64,000 bases of DNA from Diorhabda sublineata (Eukaryota; Arthropoda; Insecta; Coleoptera; Chrysomelidae): NCBI RefSeq assembly GCF_026230105.1, contig NC_079482.1:1798001-1862000 (forward strand), in the 5' to 3' direction. Both the position numbers and the translations under genes were made by a program. This document shows positions 11,428-25,400 of the stretch, piece after piece. The notes below the pieces were generated by a model. That model saw only the letters and a list, made by a program, of their open reading frames with translations, was not told where the DNA came from and searched no databases. Positions within the stretch are counted from its first letter, which is position 1. Every line of letters begins with the position of its first letter.

Positions 11428-14400
11428 GATTAATCGTAAACGATTTGTCAAAATTTTGATTTTGTTTTGACATTTGACGCAACTGTCATATTACGATAAA
11501 CAGAAACGCATTTAAAAACGCGGTTGCCAACTTTCAATGAGAAAAAGTCCATTCCCATTATTTCAAAGTGATTAATCGTAAACGATTTGTCAAAATTTTG
11601 ATTTTGTTTTGACATTTGACTCAACTGTCATATTCCGATAAACAGAAACGCATTTAAAAACGCGGTTGCCAACTTTCAATGAGAAAAAGTCCATTTCCAT
11701 TATTTCAAAGTGATTAATCGTAAACGATTTGTCAAAATTTTGATTTTGTTTTGACATTTGACGCAACTGTCATATTCCGATAAACAGAAACGCATTTAAA
11801 AACGCGGTTGCCAACTTTCAATGAGAAAAAGTCCATTTCCATTATTTCAAAATGATTAATCGTAAACGATTTGTCAAAATTTTGATTTTGTTTTGACATT
11901 TGACGCAACTGTCATATTACGATAAACAGAAACGCATTTAAAAACGCGGTTGCCAACTTTCAATGAGAAAAAGTCCATTCCCATTATTTCAAAGTGATTA
12001 ATCGTAAACGATTTGTCAAAATTTTGATTTTGTTTTGACATTTGACTCAACTGTCATATTCCGATAAACAGAAACGCATTTAAAAACGCGGTTGCCAACT
12101 TTCAATGAGAAAAAGTCCATTTCCATTATTTCAAAGTGATTAATCGTAAACGATTTGTCAAAATTTTGATTTTGTTTTGACATTTGACGCAACTGTCATA
12201 TTCCGATAAACAGAAACGCATTTAAAAACGCGGTTGCCAACTTTCAATGAGAAAAAGTCCATTTCCATTATTTCAAAATGATTAATCGTAAACGATTTGT
12301 CAAAATTTTGATTTTGTTTTGACATTTGACGCAACTGTCATATTACGATAAACAGAAACGCATTTAAAAACGCGGTTGCCAACTTTCAATGAGAAAAAGT
12401 CCATTCCCATTATTTCAAAGTGATTAATCGTAAACGATTTGTCAAAATTTTGATTTTGTTTTGACATTTGACGCAACTGTCAAATTACGATAAACTGAAA
12501 CGCATTTAAAAACGCGGTTGCCAACTTTCAATAAGAAAAAGTCCATTTCCATTATTTCAAAGTGATTAATCGTAAACGATTTGTCAAAATTTTGATTTTG
12601 TTTTGACATTTGACACAACTGTCAAATTACGATAAACAGAAACGCATTTAAAAACGCGGTTGCCAACTTTCAATGAGAAAAAGTCCATTTCCATTATTTC
12701 AAAGTGATTAATCGTAAACGATTTGTCAAAATTTTGATTTTGTTTTGACATTTGACACAACTGTCAAATTACGATAAACAGAAACGCATTTAAAAACGCG
12801 GTTGCCAACTTTCTATGAGAAAAAGTCCATTTCCATTATTTCAAAGTGATTAATCGTAAACGATTTGTCAAAATTTTGATTTTGTTTTGACATTTGACAC
12901 AACTGTCAAATTACGATAAACAGAAACGCATTTAAAAACGCGGTTGCCAACTTTCAATGAGAAAAAGTCCATTCCCATTATTTCAAAAGTGATTAATCGT
13001 AAACGATTTGTCAAAATTTTAATTTTGTTTTGACATTTGACGCAACTGTCATATTCCGATAAACAGAAACGCATTTAAAAACGCGGTTGCCAACTTTCAA
13101 TGAGAAAAAGTCCATTCCCATTATTTCAAAGTGATTAATCGTAAACGATTTGTCAAAATTTTGATTTTGTTTTGACATTTGACGTAACTGTCAAATTACG
13201 ATAAACAGAAACGCATTTAAAAACGCGGTTGCCAACTTTCAATGAGAAAAAGTCCATTCCCATTATTTCAAAGTGATTAATCGTAAACGATTTGTCAAAA
13301 TTTTGATTTTGTTTTGACATTTGACGCAACTGTCAAATTACGATAAACTGAAACGCATTTAAAAACGCGGTCGCCAACTTTCAATGAGAAAAAGTCCATT
13401 CCCATTATTTCAAAGTGATTAATCGTAAACGATTTGTCAAAATTTTGATTTTGACACAACTGTCAAATTACGATAAACAGAAACGCATTTAAAAACGCGG
13501 TTGCCAACTTTCAATAAGAAAAAGTCCATTTCCATTATTTCAAAGTGATTAATCGTAAACGATTTGTCAAAATTTTGATTTTGACACAACTGTCAAATTA
13601 CGATAAATAGAAACGCATTTAAAAACGCGGTTGCCAACTTTCAATGAGAAAAAGTTCATTCCCATTATTTCAAAGTGATTAATCGTAAACGATTTGTCAA
13701 AATTTTGATTTTGTTTTGACATTTGACGCAACTGTCAAATTACGATAAACTGAAACGCATTTAAAAACGCGGTCGCCAACTTTCAATGAGAAAAAGTCCA
13801 TTCCCATTATTTCAAAGTGATTAATCGTAAACGATTTGTCAAAATTTTGATTTTGACACAACTGTCAAATTACGATAAACAGAAACGCATTTAAAAACGC
13901 GGTTGCCAACTTTCAATGAGAAAAAGTCCATTTCCATTATTTCAAAGTGATTAATCGTAAACGATTTGTCAAAATTTTGATTTTGTTTTGACATTTGACA
14001 CAACTGTCAAATTACGATAAACAGAAACGCATTTAAAAACGCGGTCGCCAACTTTCAATGAGAAAAAGTTCATTCCCATTATTTCAAAGTGATTAATCGT
14101 AAACGATTTGTCAAAATTTCGATTTTGTTTTGACATTTGACGCAACTGTCAAATTACGATAAACTGAAACGCATTTAAAAACGCGGTCGCCAACTTTCAA
14201 TGAGAAAAAGTTCATTCCCATTATTTCAAAGTGATTAATCGTAAACGATTTGTCAAAATTTTGATTTTGTTTTGACATTTGACGCAACTGTCAAATTACG
14301 ATAAACTGAAACGCATTTAAAAACGCGGTCGCCAACTTTCAATGAGAAAAAGTCCATTTCCATTATTTCAAAGTGATTAATCGTAAACGATTTGTCAAAA

Positions 14401-15786
14401 TTGTGATTTTGTTTTGACATTTGACACAACTGTCAAATTACGATAAACAGAAACGCATTTAAAAACGCGGTTGCCAACTTTCAATGAGAAAAAGTCCATT
14501 CCCATTATTTCAAAGTGATTAATCGTAAACGATTTGTCAAAATTTTAATTTTGTTTTGACATTTGACGCAACTGTCAAATTACGATAAACTGAAACGCAT
14601 TTAAAAACGCGGTCGCCAACTTTCAATGAGAAAAAGTTCATTCCCATTATTTCAAAGTGATTAATCGTAAACGATTTGTCAAAATTTTGATTTTGTTTTG
14701 ACATTTGACGCAACTGTCAAATTACGATAAACTGAAACGCATTTAAAAACGCGGTCGCCAACTTTCAATGAGAAAAAGTTCATTCCCATTATTTCAAAGT
14801 GATTAATCGTAAACGATTTGTCAAAATTTTGATTTTGTTTTGACATTTGACGCAACTGTCAAATTACGATAAACTGAAACGCATTTAAAAACGCGGTCGC
14901 CAACTTTCAATGAGAAAAAGTTCATTTCCATTATTTCAAAGTGATTAATCGTAAACGATTTGTCAAAATTTTAATTTTGTTTTGACATTTGACGCAACTG
15001 TCAAATTACGATAAACAGAAACGCATTTAAAAACGCGGTCGCCAACTTTCAATGAGAAAAAGTTCATTCCCATTATTTCAAAGTGATTAATCGTAAACGA
15101 TTTGTCAAAATTTTGATTTTGTTTTGACATTTGACGCAACTGTCAAATTACGATAAACTGAAACGCATTTAAAAACGCGGTCGCCAACTTTCAATGAGAA
15201 AAAGTCCATTTCCATTATTTCAAAGTGATTAATCGTAAACGATTTGTCAAAATTTTAATTTTGTTTTGACATTTGACGCAACTGTCAAATTACGATAAAC
15301 AGAAACGCATTTAAAAACGCGGTTGCCAACTTTCAATAAGAAAAAGTCCATTTCCATTATTTCAAAGTGATTAATCGTAAACGATTTGTCAAAATTTTGA
15401 TTTTGTTTTGACATTTGACACAACTGTCAAATTACGATAAACAGAAACGCATTTAAAAACGCGGTTGCCAACTTTCAATGAGAAAAAGTCCATTCCCATT
15501 ATTTCAAAGTGATTAATCGTAAACGATTTGTCAAAATTTTAATTTTGTTTTGACATTTGACGCAACTGTCAAATTACGATAAACAGAAACGCATTTAAAA
15601 ACGCGGTTGCCAACTTTCAATAAGAAAAAGTCCATTTCCATTATTTCAAAGTGATTAATCGTAAACGATTTGTCAAAATTTTGATTTTGTTTTGACATTT
15701 GACACAACTGTCAAATTACGATAAACAGAAACGCATTTAAAAACGCGGTTGCCAACTTTCAATGAGAAAAAGTCCATTTCCATTAT
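11428..15786. repeat. 142-bp satellite array (about 31 copies)
   Basis: Unit starts GATTAATCGTAAACGATTTG and ends with CCATTATTTCAAAGT. ATCGTAAACGAT within it is a short palindrome. The first six units form two copies of a 426-bp trimer; some later units lack about 12 bp (GATTTTGACACAACTG form, e.g. 13447, 13580, 13853). The right edge breaks off inside a unit near 15786. Confidence 0.92.
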
Positions 15787-15864
15787 GTCATTTGTCAACT
15801 GTCATATTACGATAAACAATTAATGAATGACATTCTCAGTCAAAGTTCACTTTCTAAGCTGTAT

Positions 15865-15884
15865 TGTACGAATTTTTTGTCCCC
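15865..15884 (-). repeat. Inverted repeat bounding the 142-bp array, right
   Basis: TGTACGAATTTTTTGTCCCC, the inverse of 11349-11368 with one mismatch. Confidence 0.65.
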
Positions 15885-15888
15885 TACC

Positions 15889-16125
15889 CTTACTTCTTAA
15901 AAAGCAATTTCACCCCATATCGATAAAACCTTCAAATCCTACAAAAATTAATAAAAAAAAAACAGTTTTTAGTTGTAACATATAAACAATTCCACCAAAA
16001 GTTAGTACCTTCATTTTCGACATAACCGACGAACTAAAAAAGAAAAAATTCAATTTTGACTCGACTAAATTGGTAAGTAAAAAGCGGTAAAGCAATTTGA
16101 AGAAAACAATATCGAAATTACGTCG
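15889..16125. repeat. Right member of a direct repeat flanking the 142-bp array
   Basis: Partner of 11086-11345. Diverged by scattered substitutions, clearest over TTTTTAGTTGTAACATATAA (about 15965) to CTAAATTGGTAAGTAA (about 16065). Confidence 0.7.
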
Positions 16126-16235
16126 GAATCGACGCCGTTGCAAACTTTCTACAATCTAGTCAAAAATTTCGGGTATCCGTCCATAGTTTTCAATCGTCGC
16201 GTTGTGCTATTAGGCCGGAAGGAAATAAACCAACG

Positions 16236-16240
16236 GCATG
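16236..16240 (+). promoter_or_regulatory. GCATG Rbfox-binding core, upstream intron
   Basis: GCATG about 100 nt upstream of the 93-nt exon. It lacks the preferred 5' T, so it is the weaker pentamer form. Confidence 0.4.
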
Positions 16241-16310
16241 CGTCTTTATTTGGTCGATACAACGTCTAACGTCATCATGTCATTGCACGAGTTTGAGAAG
16301 CTGTTGATAA

Positions 16311-16316
16311 TGCATG
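16311..16316 (+). promoter_or_regulatory. TGCATG Rbfox-binding site upstream of the 93-nt exon
   Basis: Full UGCAUG hexamer 22 nt upstream of the exon. In mammals Rbfox binding just upstream of an exon promotes its skipping. Confidence 0.65.
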
Positions 16317-16329
16317 TCTTGTCTGTCTT

Positions 16330-16335
16330 TGCATG
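16330..16335 (+). promoter_or_regulatory. TGCATG abutting the 3' splice site of the 93-nt exon
   Basis: The acceptor context is TTTGCATGCAG|GGTTTC, so a full UGCAUG ends two nt before the AG. Bound Rbfox would compete with U2AF for this acceptor. Confidence 0.7.
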
Positions 16336-16338
16336 CAG

Positions 16339-16431
16339 GGTTTCGGTTTTGTAACATTCGCAAATAGTGCTGATGCGGAGCGCGCACGAGACCGTCTACA
16401 TGGCACCGTGGTTGAGGGAAGAAAAATAGAG
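16339..16431 (+). CDS. Rbfox1: Rbfox 93-nt RRM exon (RNP1 half)
   Basis: Encodes 31 codons from GFGFVTFANSADAERARDRL to VEGRKIE. The acceptor AG is at 16337-16338 and the donor GTGTGC at 16432; this donor departs from GTRAGT and looks weak. Length and phase (0/0) equal the 93-nt exon of vertebrate Rbfox genes. Skipping that exon keeps the frame but removes half of the RRM, giving a protein that cannot bind RNA. (T)GCATG motifs flank it closely, consistent with self-regulated skipping. Confidence 0.95.
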
Positions 16432-19400
16432 GTGTGCATGTTTATTATTCATTTTTTTTTTCGACCCGTTCGCTTCATTTATGACCAACGAGCGCGTCAA
16501 CAAACAATTCGTTCTAATTTATGAACGACGAAATTGTTGCTCATAAAAGCGAACGGTTTCTAGCTATCTACGTGTAGCACTGGCCTGTCCCGTCCCTCCC
16601 CGGTAAAAAAAGGTCAAAACCTCGTGTGAGACTGGCTTGCAGGCTTTAGTGACTAACCGGTAGCACATCACTCCTCTGTAGTTTAAGACCAGCTTAATAA
16701 TTTATCTTGAATGTTCCAAATAGACTAAAAATCAAACAGTTTACTGGTCCTCGATATTTTCCTTTCTTTTTTTTTTTGTTTATCGGGTTTTATCATTCAT
16801 TAACTACGTTCGGGGAACCGTTTTCCTATTAAAAAAAATCGCCAATGGAAAACACATCCGCCCACAATCGTTCTTCGATAAGTTCCGCTGGAATTTCGAA
16901 AAAAAATTTGAAAAATTCGTACCTATATAATGAAAACAACGTAATCAAATTGATATCTTTGAAAAAATAAACAGAAGAAATAGGTTAAAAAAACTTGATT
17001 GGATGAAATGGAATAAAATCGTGGTATAAAACTAATTTATTCGCCTCGAAATTTCAATAAAACGTTATTATACGATGGCCGTTTATTTTTTTCGACCTCC
17101 GATCGCTCCGTGCGGACGCTACGCGCGAAGAAGAAGCTCTCGCACTGCACATTCCGCCATTGTTGATATTCAGAGGTCAGTCGGCGTTGTGCTACGGCCA
17201 CGTTAACATTATTGATCCTCCCGCCGAGTGTGATTCGTTTTATACAGACTGGGGGTCATAGTGGTGCAGAAATCCATAGGAAAACCTTATTTGGTTCGAC
17301 GATTCTTTATCTATGGAATTTCTAGAAATTGAAAGGTCCGATTTGTATCTATTCGTATTATAAATTGGTTAATTACTTTATTTCGATCTACCTCGTATAA
17401 TATCGTTTCGAATAATATTTTGAAGAAATCTACTATGTTTTATATATCACTCAATAAATCGTTTGATTGACACAGAGATGGCGCTGTCAATTCCATATGA
17501 CGTTTTTATGAAGTGCCAACTTTCAAAAAAAAAAAAGTTATTTGTAAGTAAAAATCGACTTTTGATTATTTCATTTCATCCAAACAACCTATAAGCCCAA
17601 GAAATTGGGAAATAAATATCGTAGTGTACTAACTTTAATATATTTCCGAATTTGTTTAAAAAAAAAACATTGATTTCATCGTTATCATCGGTTATTGATT
17701 ATAGTTGTTAGAAAAATTGTTGTTTGTTGGTTAGATTATGAAATTTTTATAGGTTAGGACGTTTTGGATGTAACTTAATCGAATCATCAAATTATCAATT
17801 CCATCCCTAACGATCTGGCCTATCAAAATTTAACATATGTTTTCGAAAGCTCGGGTATATATTAGAGTTAGTACGCTTTGGTGTTTGATTTTGCCACAAT
17901 CCCACAACGTTAACGCTCATAATCTACCTGGCAAAGTAAATGGTAAATGAGGTGTGCAAAATGTATCAAAATAATGGGGAAAACAACCAGTTTCCTGACT
18001 AATGCCTGGAGGAATATTGAATCACAACCCCTCTGAAGAACGTGATGTAAATCGACCTTTTTGTATATATTAACATCCCCAATGGTTCGCTATTACAAGG
18101 AGAGGGTGTAACTACTGACTAGTTTCGACGTTATTACGTCTCATCAGAGCAGCTTAACGTCGTTGCACCCTCTCCTTGCAATTGGGAGCCATTGGAGATG
18201 TTAATATCGACAAAAAAGGTCGATATACATCACGTTCTACAGAGGGGTTGTAATTCAATATTCATCCGGGCATTAGTCAGGGAAAGTAGGTGTTTTCCCC
18301 TTTGAAGAACGGCGGAATACATTTTCGAAATTATTTCAGAGGTGAATAGTAAAAATCCTTTATTTTGATACATATATATGAGCGTTTTCTTATTGGAAAC
18401 GTGGCAATGAAACACCAAAGTGTACTAACTTTAATATATTTTCCGAGCTTTCGATAACTTATGTAATCATCTTCTGCGAATTAATTAATTGAGATTTGTG
18501 ATGATTTTGAGTTGTATAAATTCTTGTACAGACTTTATATAAATGTTTATTGAATTTTGAATCGTATTAATTTAAAATTTTTACAAGAATCTATACAACT
18601 CAAAACCATTACAAATAGCAATTGATTAATTCCCAGAAGATAATTACATAAGTTATCGAAAGCTCGGAAAATATATTAAAGTTAGTACACTTTGGTGTTT
18701 TATTGCCACGTTCCCATTAAGTAAATGCTCATAATATAGCTCGCAAAGACTTTGGATTGCAGCAAATTTTGGAAAAGGACAATTCTTTCTTAAACTATAA
18801 TCCCAAGTTTTCGGGAAATGTTTTTACCATCATCAGGGAATCTACAATATAAATTGAAAATCTTGAGTAAAAAAAGAGGAAGAAAAATCACTTGGGATTA
18901 TAGTTTAAGAAAGAATTGTCATTTTCCAAAATTTGCTGCAACCCCAAGTCTGTGCCAGCTATATTGTGAACGTTTTCTTAATGGGAACGTGGCAATAAAA
19001 CACCAAAGTGTACTAACTTTAATATATTTTCCGAGCTTTCGATAACTTATGTAATCATCATCTGGGAATTAATTAATTGAGATTTATGATGGTTTTGAGT
19101 TGTATAAATTCTTGTACAGACTTTATATAAATATTTATTGAATTTTGAATCGTATGAATTTAAAATTTTCACAAGAATCTATACAACTCAAAACCATCAC
19201 AAATCGCAATTAATTAATTCCCAGAAGATAATTACATAAGTTATCGAAAGCTCGTAAAATATATTAAAGTTAGTACACTTTGGTGTTTTATTGCCACGTT
19301 CTCATTAAGTAAATGCTCATAATATAGCTCGCAAAGACTTTGGATTGCAGAAAATTTTGGAAAATGACAATTCTTTCTTAAACTATAATCCCAAGTTTTC

Positions 19401-22400
19401 GGGAAATGTTTTTACCATCATCAGGGAATCTACAATATAAATTGAAAATCTTGAGTAAAAAAAGAGGAAGAAAAATCAGTTGGGATTATAGTTTAAGAAA
19501 GAATTGTCATTTTCCAAAATTTGCTGCAACCCCAAGTCTGTGCCAGCTATATTGTGAACGTTTTCTTAATGGGAACGTGGCAATAAAACACCAAAGTGTA
19601 CTAACTTTAATATATTTTCCGAGCTTTCGATAACTTATGTAATCATCATCTGGGAATTAATTAATTGAGATTTATGATGGTTTTGAGTTGTATAAATTCT
19701 TGTACAGACTTTATATAAATATTTATTGAATTTTGAATCGTATGAATTTAAAATTTTCACAAGAATCTATACAACTCAAAACCATCACAAATCGCAATTA
19801 ATTAATTCCCAGAAGATAATTACATAAGTTATCGAAAGCTCGTAAAATATATTAAAGTTAGTACACTTTGGTGTTTTATTGCCACGTTCCCATTAAGTAA
19901 ATGCTCATAATATAGCTCGCAAAGACTTTGGATTGCAGAAAATTTTGGAAAATGACAATTCTTTCTTAAACTATAATCCCAAGTTTTCGGGAAATGTTTT
20001 TACCATCATCAGGGAATCTACAATATAAATTGAGAATCTTGAGTAAAAAAAGAAGAAGAAAAAACACTTGCGAATATAGTTTAATAAAGAATTGTCATTT
20101 TCCAAAATTTGCTGCAACCCCAAGTCTGTGCCAGCTATATTGTGAACGTTTTCTTAATGGGAACGTGGCAATAAAACACCAAAGTGTACTAACTTTAATA
20201 TATTTTCCGAGCTTTCGATAACTTATGTAATCATCATCTGGGAATTAATTAATTGAGATTTGTGATGGTTTTGAGTTGTATAAATTCTTGTACAGACTTT
20301 ATATAAATATTTATTGAATTTTGAATCGTATGAATTTAAAATTTTCACAAGAATCTATACAACTCAAAACCATCACAAATCGCAATTAATTAATTCCCAG
20401 AAGATAATTACATAAGTTATCGAAAGCTCGTAAAATATATTAAAGTTAGTACACTTTGGTGTTTTATTGCCACGTTCTCATTAAGTAAATGCTCATAATA
20501 TAGCTCGCAAAGACTTTGGATTGCAGAAAATTTTGGAAAATGACAATTCTTTCTTAAACTATAATCCCAAGTTTTCGGGAAATGTTTTTACCATCATCAG
20601 GGAATCTACAATATAAATTGAAAATCTTGAGTAAAAAAAGAGGAAGAAAAATCACTTGGGATTATAGTTTAAGAAAGAATTGTCATTTTCCAAAATTTGC
20701 TGCAACCCCAAGTCTGTGCCAGCTATATTGTGAATGTTTTCTTAATGGGAACGTGGCAATAAAACACCAAAGTGTACTAACTTTAATATATTTTACGAGC
20801 TTTCGATAACTTATGTAATCATCATCTGGGAATTAATTAATTGAGATTTGTGATGGTTTTGAGTTGTATAAATTCTTGTACAGACTTTATATAAATATTT
20901 ATTGAATTTTGAATCGTATTAATTTAAAATTTTTACAAGAATCTATACAACTCAAAACCATTACAAATAGCAATTGATTAATTCCCAGAAGATAATTACA
21001 TAAGTTATCGAAAGCTCGTAAAATATATTAAAGTTAGTACACTTTGGTGTTTTATTGCCACGTTCTCATTAAGTAAATGCTCATAATATAGCTCGCAAAG
21101 ACTTTGGATTGCAGAAAATTTTGGAAAATGACAATTCTTTCTTAAACTATAATCCCAAGTTTTCGGGAAATGTTTTTACCATCATCAGGGAATCTACAAT
21201 ATAAATTGAAAATCTTGAGTAAAAAAAGAGGAAGAAAAATCACTTGGGATTATAGTTTAAGAAAGAATTGTCATTTTCCAAAATTTGCTGCAACCCCAAG
21301 TCTGTGCCAGCTATAATGTGAACGTTTTCTTAATGGGAATGTGGCAATAAAACACCAAATATTCTAAGTGTCGTTTTTAACGACTCGATTTTCGAGTTTA
21401 ATTTGCAAGCTCGGCAGCGGAATTTATTAAACAATATGCGAGATTGTTTTCCATTAGGAAAACGGGAAAAACTTGTTTCCATTTTTAGGCTTTACCTCCC
21501 CGGTCTATAAAGTTTTTAACTTCATTAATTTATCCCAAACGGCAGCTACGAATTTCGTCGTAGTTATTTCTATAGCCACAAAATTTGATCAATAAACGAA
21601 CCGCCCCCAATTTCTATAACCAAAATTTTTATTGGTAATTATCAAAATTCACCACTTCACACGTGTTGTTTTGACGTTCTTTTGCCGCACACTTGTCAAA
21701 TATTTTTTACTCAAATACTTGAGGTGGATGCCGTTTTTAAATTTGAATGAATTGCCAACTTGAATTTTTTTTGCTTAAATATTTTCATGATATAATCCAC
21801 TTTCGAAAACTCCAATCGATACAGCAACAAATTACAAAACTTGGCTAACGCATCGAAGGAAAATAAACAAAAAAAAAACGATGTGGCAACTACGCACAAA
21901 CTGCCAAGAAAACTCCGGCCCTAAAAGCTAAACATCCAGACACTCGTAGCGAAACTGATGGCGCAACAAATGAAATAAATTTTGGACAAACTTCGTAATC
22001 AATTAAAAATAGACCCACGGAACATACGGCGCTTTAAAACGAATCTAAATACCATGGAAGTGATCTTGGAGGATGATTTTTATATCTTGGGGCTCCAAGG
22101 AACTGACAACAACGTTTACATTAGAAGATGTCACGATTTCCACGTTATTCGAAAGGTCAATGACCGGACGACAGTGTTGTGGTAGGGGTATCTTAGAGTA
22201 GCCACAGTATAGTCCCGACTTCATTACGGAAACGAATTTTGGAAATTGTGCTGTTTATAGTTACTCTTTTTCCCCCCAGGTTCTAAGGAGATTAGTTAGA
22301 ATTTTAATATTTACCGCAATGGGGGGAAAATCGACACAATTACGACATTTATCCGTTAATTTTTTTGTATTACAAAGTTGATAAAAAATTTTGTTTGGTA

Positions 22401-25400
22401 CGTTGAATTTCCACGTTGTTGTTTAGCCAAGTTTTTTTTTTTTGAATTTAGTTTGGGTATCGTTTCAATAACAAAATATTTTTTATATATAATTTCATCG
22501 TTTCTGTCATTCTAATCCCGAAAATTGACAGTGCAAAATGGTGAAAATTCCGAATCTGTTGTTCAATGCGTTCCCGAAAAGTCGTCAGACTTTCATATAA
22601 AATATGAGGTAATCAAAATTGATTATAGACCAAAATATGTTGCTGAAGAATCCGAGCTGGATCACCTCTTCTGATTCACCTATATCCGAACGCCAAGTCG
22701 AGTTGAACCATCGTTTAAATGTCGAAGGAATTTTTTCGTGTCGATTGGTGCGAAGAAATTTCGAATTCTGATACATCGGTTCAGACAGAAACGTTTTTGA
22801 ACAGTCAAAACATCGAATCGACGGGTCGTCCGTCGGGCAGGTGTTGTTTGGGTCCCCATGGTTCCTTCTTATTCCTGCAGGTTAGAAATCACATGCTTTG
22901 GAGGTATCACAATCGAAATGGAAAGTTTTTATTTGTCTAAATCGAAAGTAGTTACCCCTCGATTCGAACCAACTAATCTTCAAAATAAAATCCTTAAAAG
23001 TTAGTCTTTTTTTGGGGTACCATTTGGGTCTATTTCAGTTTATTTGGTAGCCAAATATCGTCGATATTTTGGGATCTATAGACCAATGAGTATGTACCTT
23101 TTTATGGGGTACTATTTGGGTCCATTTCAGTTTTTTTGGTAGCCAAATATCGTCGATATTTTGGGATCTATAGACCAATGAGTATGTACCTTTTTTTGGG
23201 GTACCATTTGGGTCTATTTCAGTTTATTTGGTAGCCAAATATCGTCGATATTTTGGGATCTATAGACCAATGAGTATGTACCTTTTTATGGGGTACTATT
23301 TGGGTCCATTTCAGTTTTTTTGGTAGCCAAATATCGTCGATATTTTGGGATCTATAGACCAATGAGTATGTACCTTTTTTTGGGGTACCATTTGGGTCTA
23401 TTTCAGTTTTTTTGGTAGCCAAATATCGTCGATATTTTGGGATCTATAGACCAATGAGTATGTACCTTTTTATGGGGTACTATTTGGGTCCATTTCAGTT
23501 TTTTTGGTAGCCAAATATCGTCGATATTTTGGGATCTATAGACCAATGAGTATGTACCTTTTTTTGGGGTACCATTTGGGTCTATTTCAGTTTTTTTGGT
23601 AGCCAAATATCGTCGATATTTTGGGATCTATAGACCAATGAGTATGTACCTTTTTTTGGGGTACCATTTGGGTCTATTTCAGTTTTTTTGGTAGCCAAAT
23701 ATCGTCGATATTTTGGGATCTATAGACCAATGAGTATGTACCTTTTTTTGGGGTACCATTTGGGTCTATTTCAGTTTTTTTGGTAGCCAAATATCGTCGA
23801 TATTTTGGGATCTATAGACCAATGAGTATGTACCTTTTTTTGGGGTACCATTTGGGTCTATTTCAGTTTATTTGGTAGCCAAATATCGTCGATATTTTGG
23901 GATCTATAGACCAATGAGTATGTACCTTTTTATGGGGTACTATTTGGGTCCATTTCAGTTTTTTTGGTAGCCAAATATCGTCGATATTTTGGGATCTATA
24001 GACCAATGAGTATGTACCTTTTTATGGGGTACTATTTGGGTCCATTTCAGTTTTTTTGGTAGCCAAATATCGTCGATATTTTGGGATCTATAGACCAATG
24101 AGTATGTACCTTTTTTTGGGGTACCATTTGGGTCTATTTCAGTTTTTTTGGTAGCCAAATATCGTCGATATTTTGAGATCTATAGACCAATGAGTATGTA
24201 CCTTTTTTTGGGGTACCATTTGGGTCTATTTCAGTTTTTTTGGTAGCCAAATATCGTCGATATTTTGGGATCTATAGACCAATGAGTATGTACCTTTTTT
24301 TGGGGTACCATTTGGGTCTATTTCAGTTTTTTTGGTAGCCAAATATCGTCGATATTTTGGGATCTATAGACCAATGAGTATGTACCTTTTTTTGGGGTAC
24401 CATTTGGGTCTATTTCAGTTTATTTGGTAGCCAAATATCGTCGATATTTTGGGATCTATAGACCAATGAGTATGTACCTTTTTATGGGGTACTATTTGGG
24501 TCCATTTCAGTTTTTTTGGTAGCCAAATATCGTCGATATTTTGGGATCTATAGACCAATGAGTATGTACCTTTTTATGGGGTACTATTTGGGTCCATTTC
24601 AGTTTTTTTGGTAGCCAAATATCGTCGATATTTTGGGATCTATAGACCAATGAGTATGTACCTTTTTTTGGGGTACCATTTGGGTCTATTTCAGTTTTTT
24701 TGGTAGCCAAATATCGTCGATATTTTGAGATCTATAGACCAATGAGTATGTACCTTTTTTTGGGGTACCATTTGGGTCTATTTCAGTTTTTTTGGTAGCC
24801 AAATATCGTCGATATTTTGGGATCTATAGACCAATGAGTATGTACCTTTTTTTGGGGTACCATTTGGGTCTATTTCAGTTTTTTTGGTAGCCAAATATCG
24901 TCGATATTTTGGGATCTATAGACCAATGAGTATGTACCTTTTTTTGGGGTACCATTTGGGTCTATTTCAGTTTTTTTGGTAGCCAAATATCGTCGATATT
25001 TTGGGATCTATAGACCAATGAGTATGTACCTTTTTATGGGGTACTATTTGGGTCCATTTCAGTTTTTTTGGTAGCCAAATATCGTCGATATTTTGGGATC
25101 TATAGACCAATGAGTATGTACCTTTTTTTGGGGTACCATTTGGGTCTATTTCAGTTTATTTGGTAGCCAAATATCGTCGATATTTTGGGATCTATAGACC
25201 AATGAGTATGTACCTTTTTTTGGGGTACCATTTGGGTCTATTTCAGTTTATTTGGTAGCCAAATATCGTCGATATTTTGGGATCTATAGACCAATGAGTA
25301 TGTACCTTTTTATGGGGTACTATTTGGGTCCATTTCAGTTTTTTTGGTAGCCAAATATCGTCGATATTTTGGGATCTATAGACCAATGAGTATGTACCTT

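Noticed and set aside
18818..20809. 75-codon ORF repeated in each 588-bp unit
   Set aside because: Identical only because the DNA is tandemly repeated; it crosses a palindrome arm and has no protein-like conservation pattern.
21982..22185. 67-codon + ORF considered as an exon
   Set aside because: No convincing splice sites, no recognised domain, and the known Rbfox exon chain does not need it.
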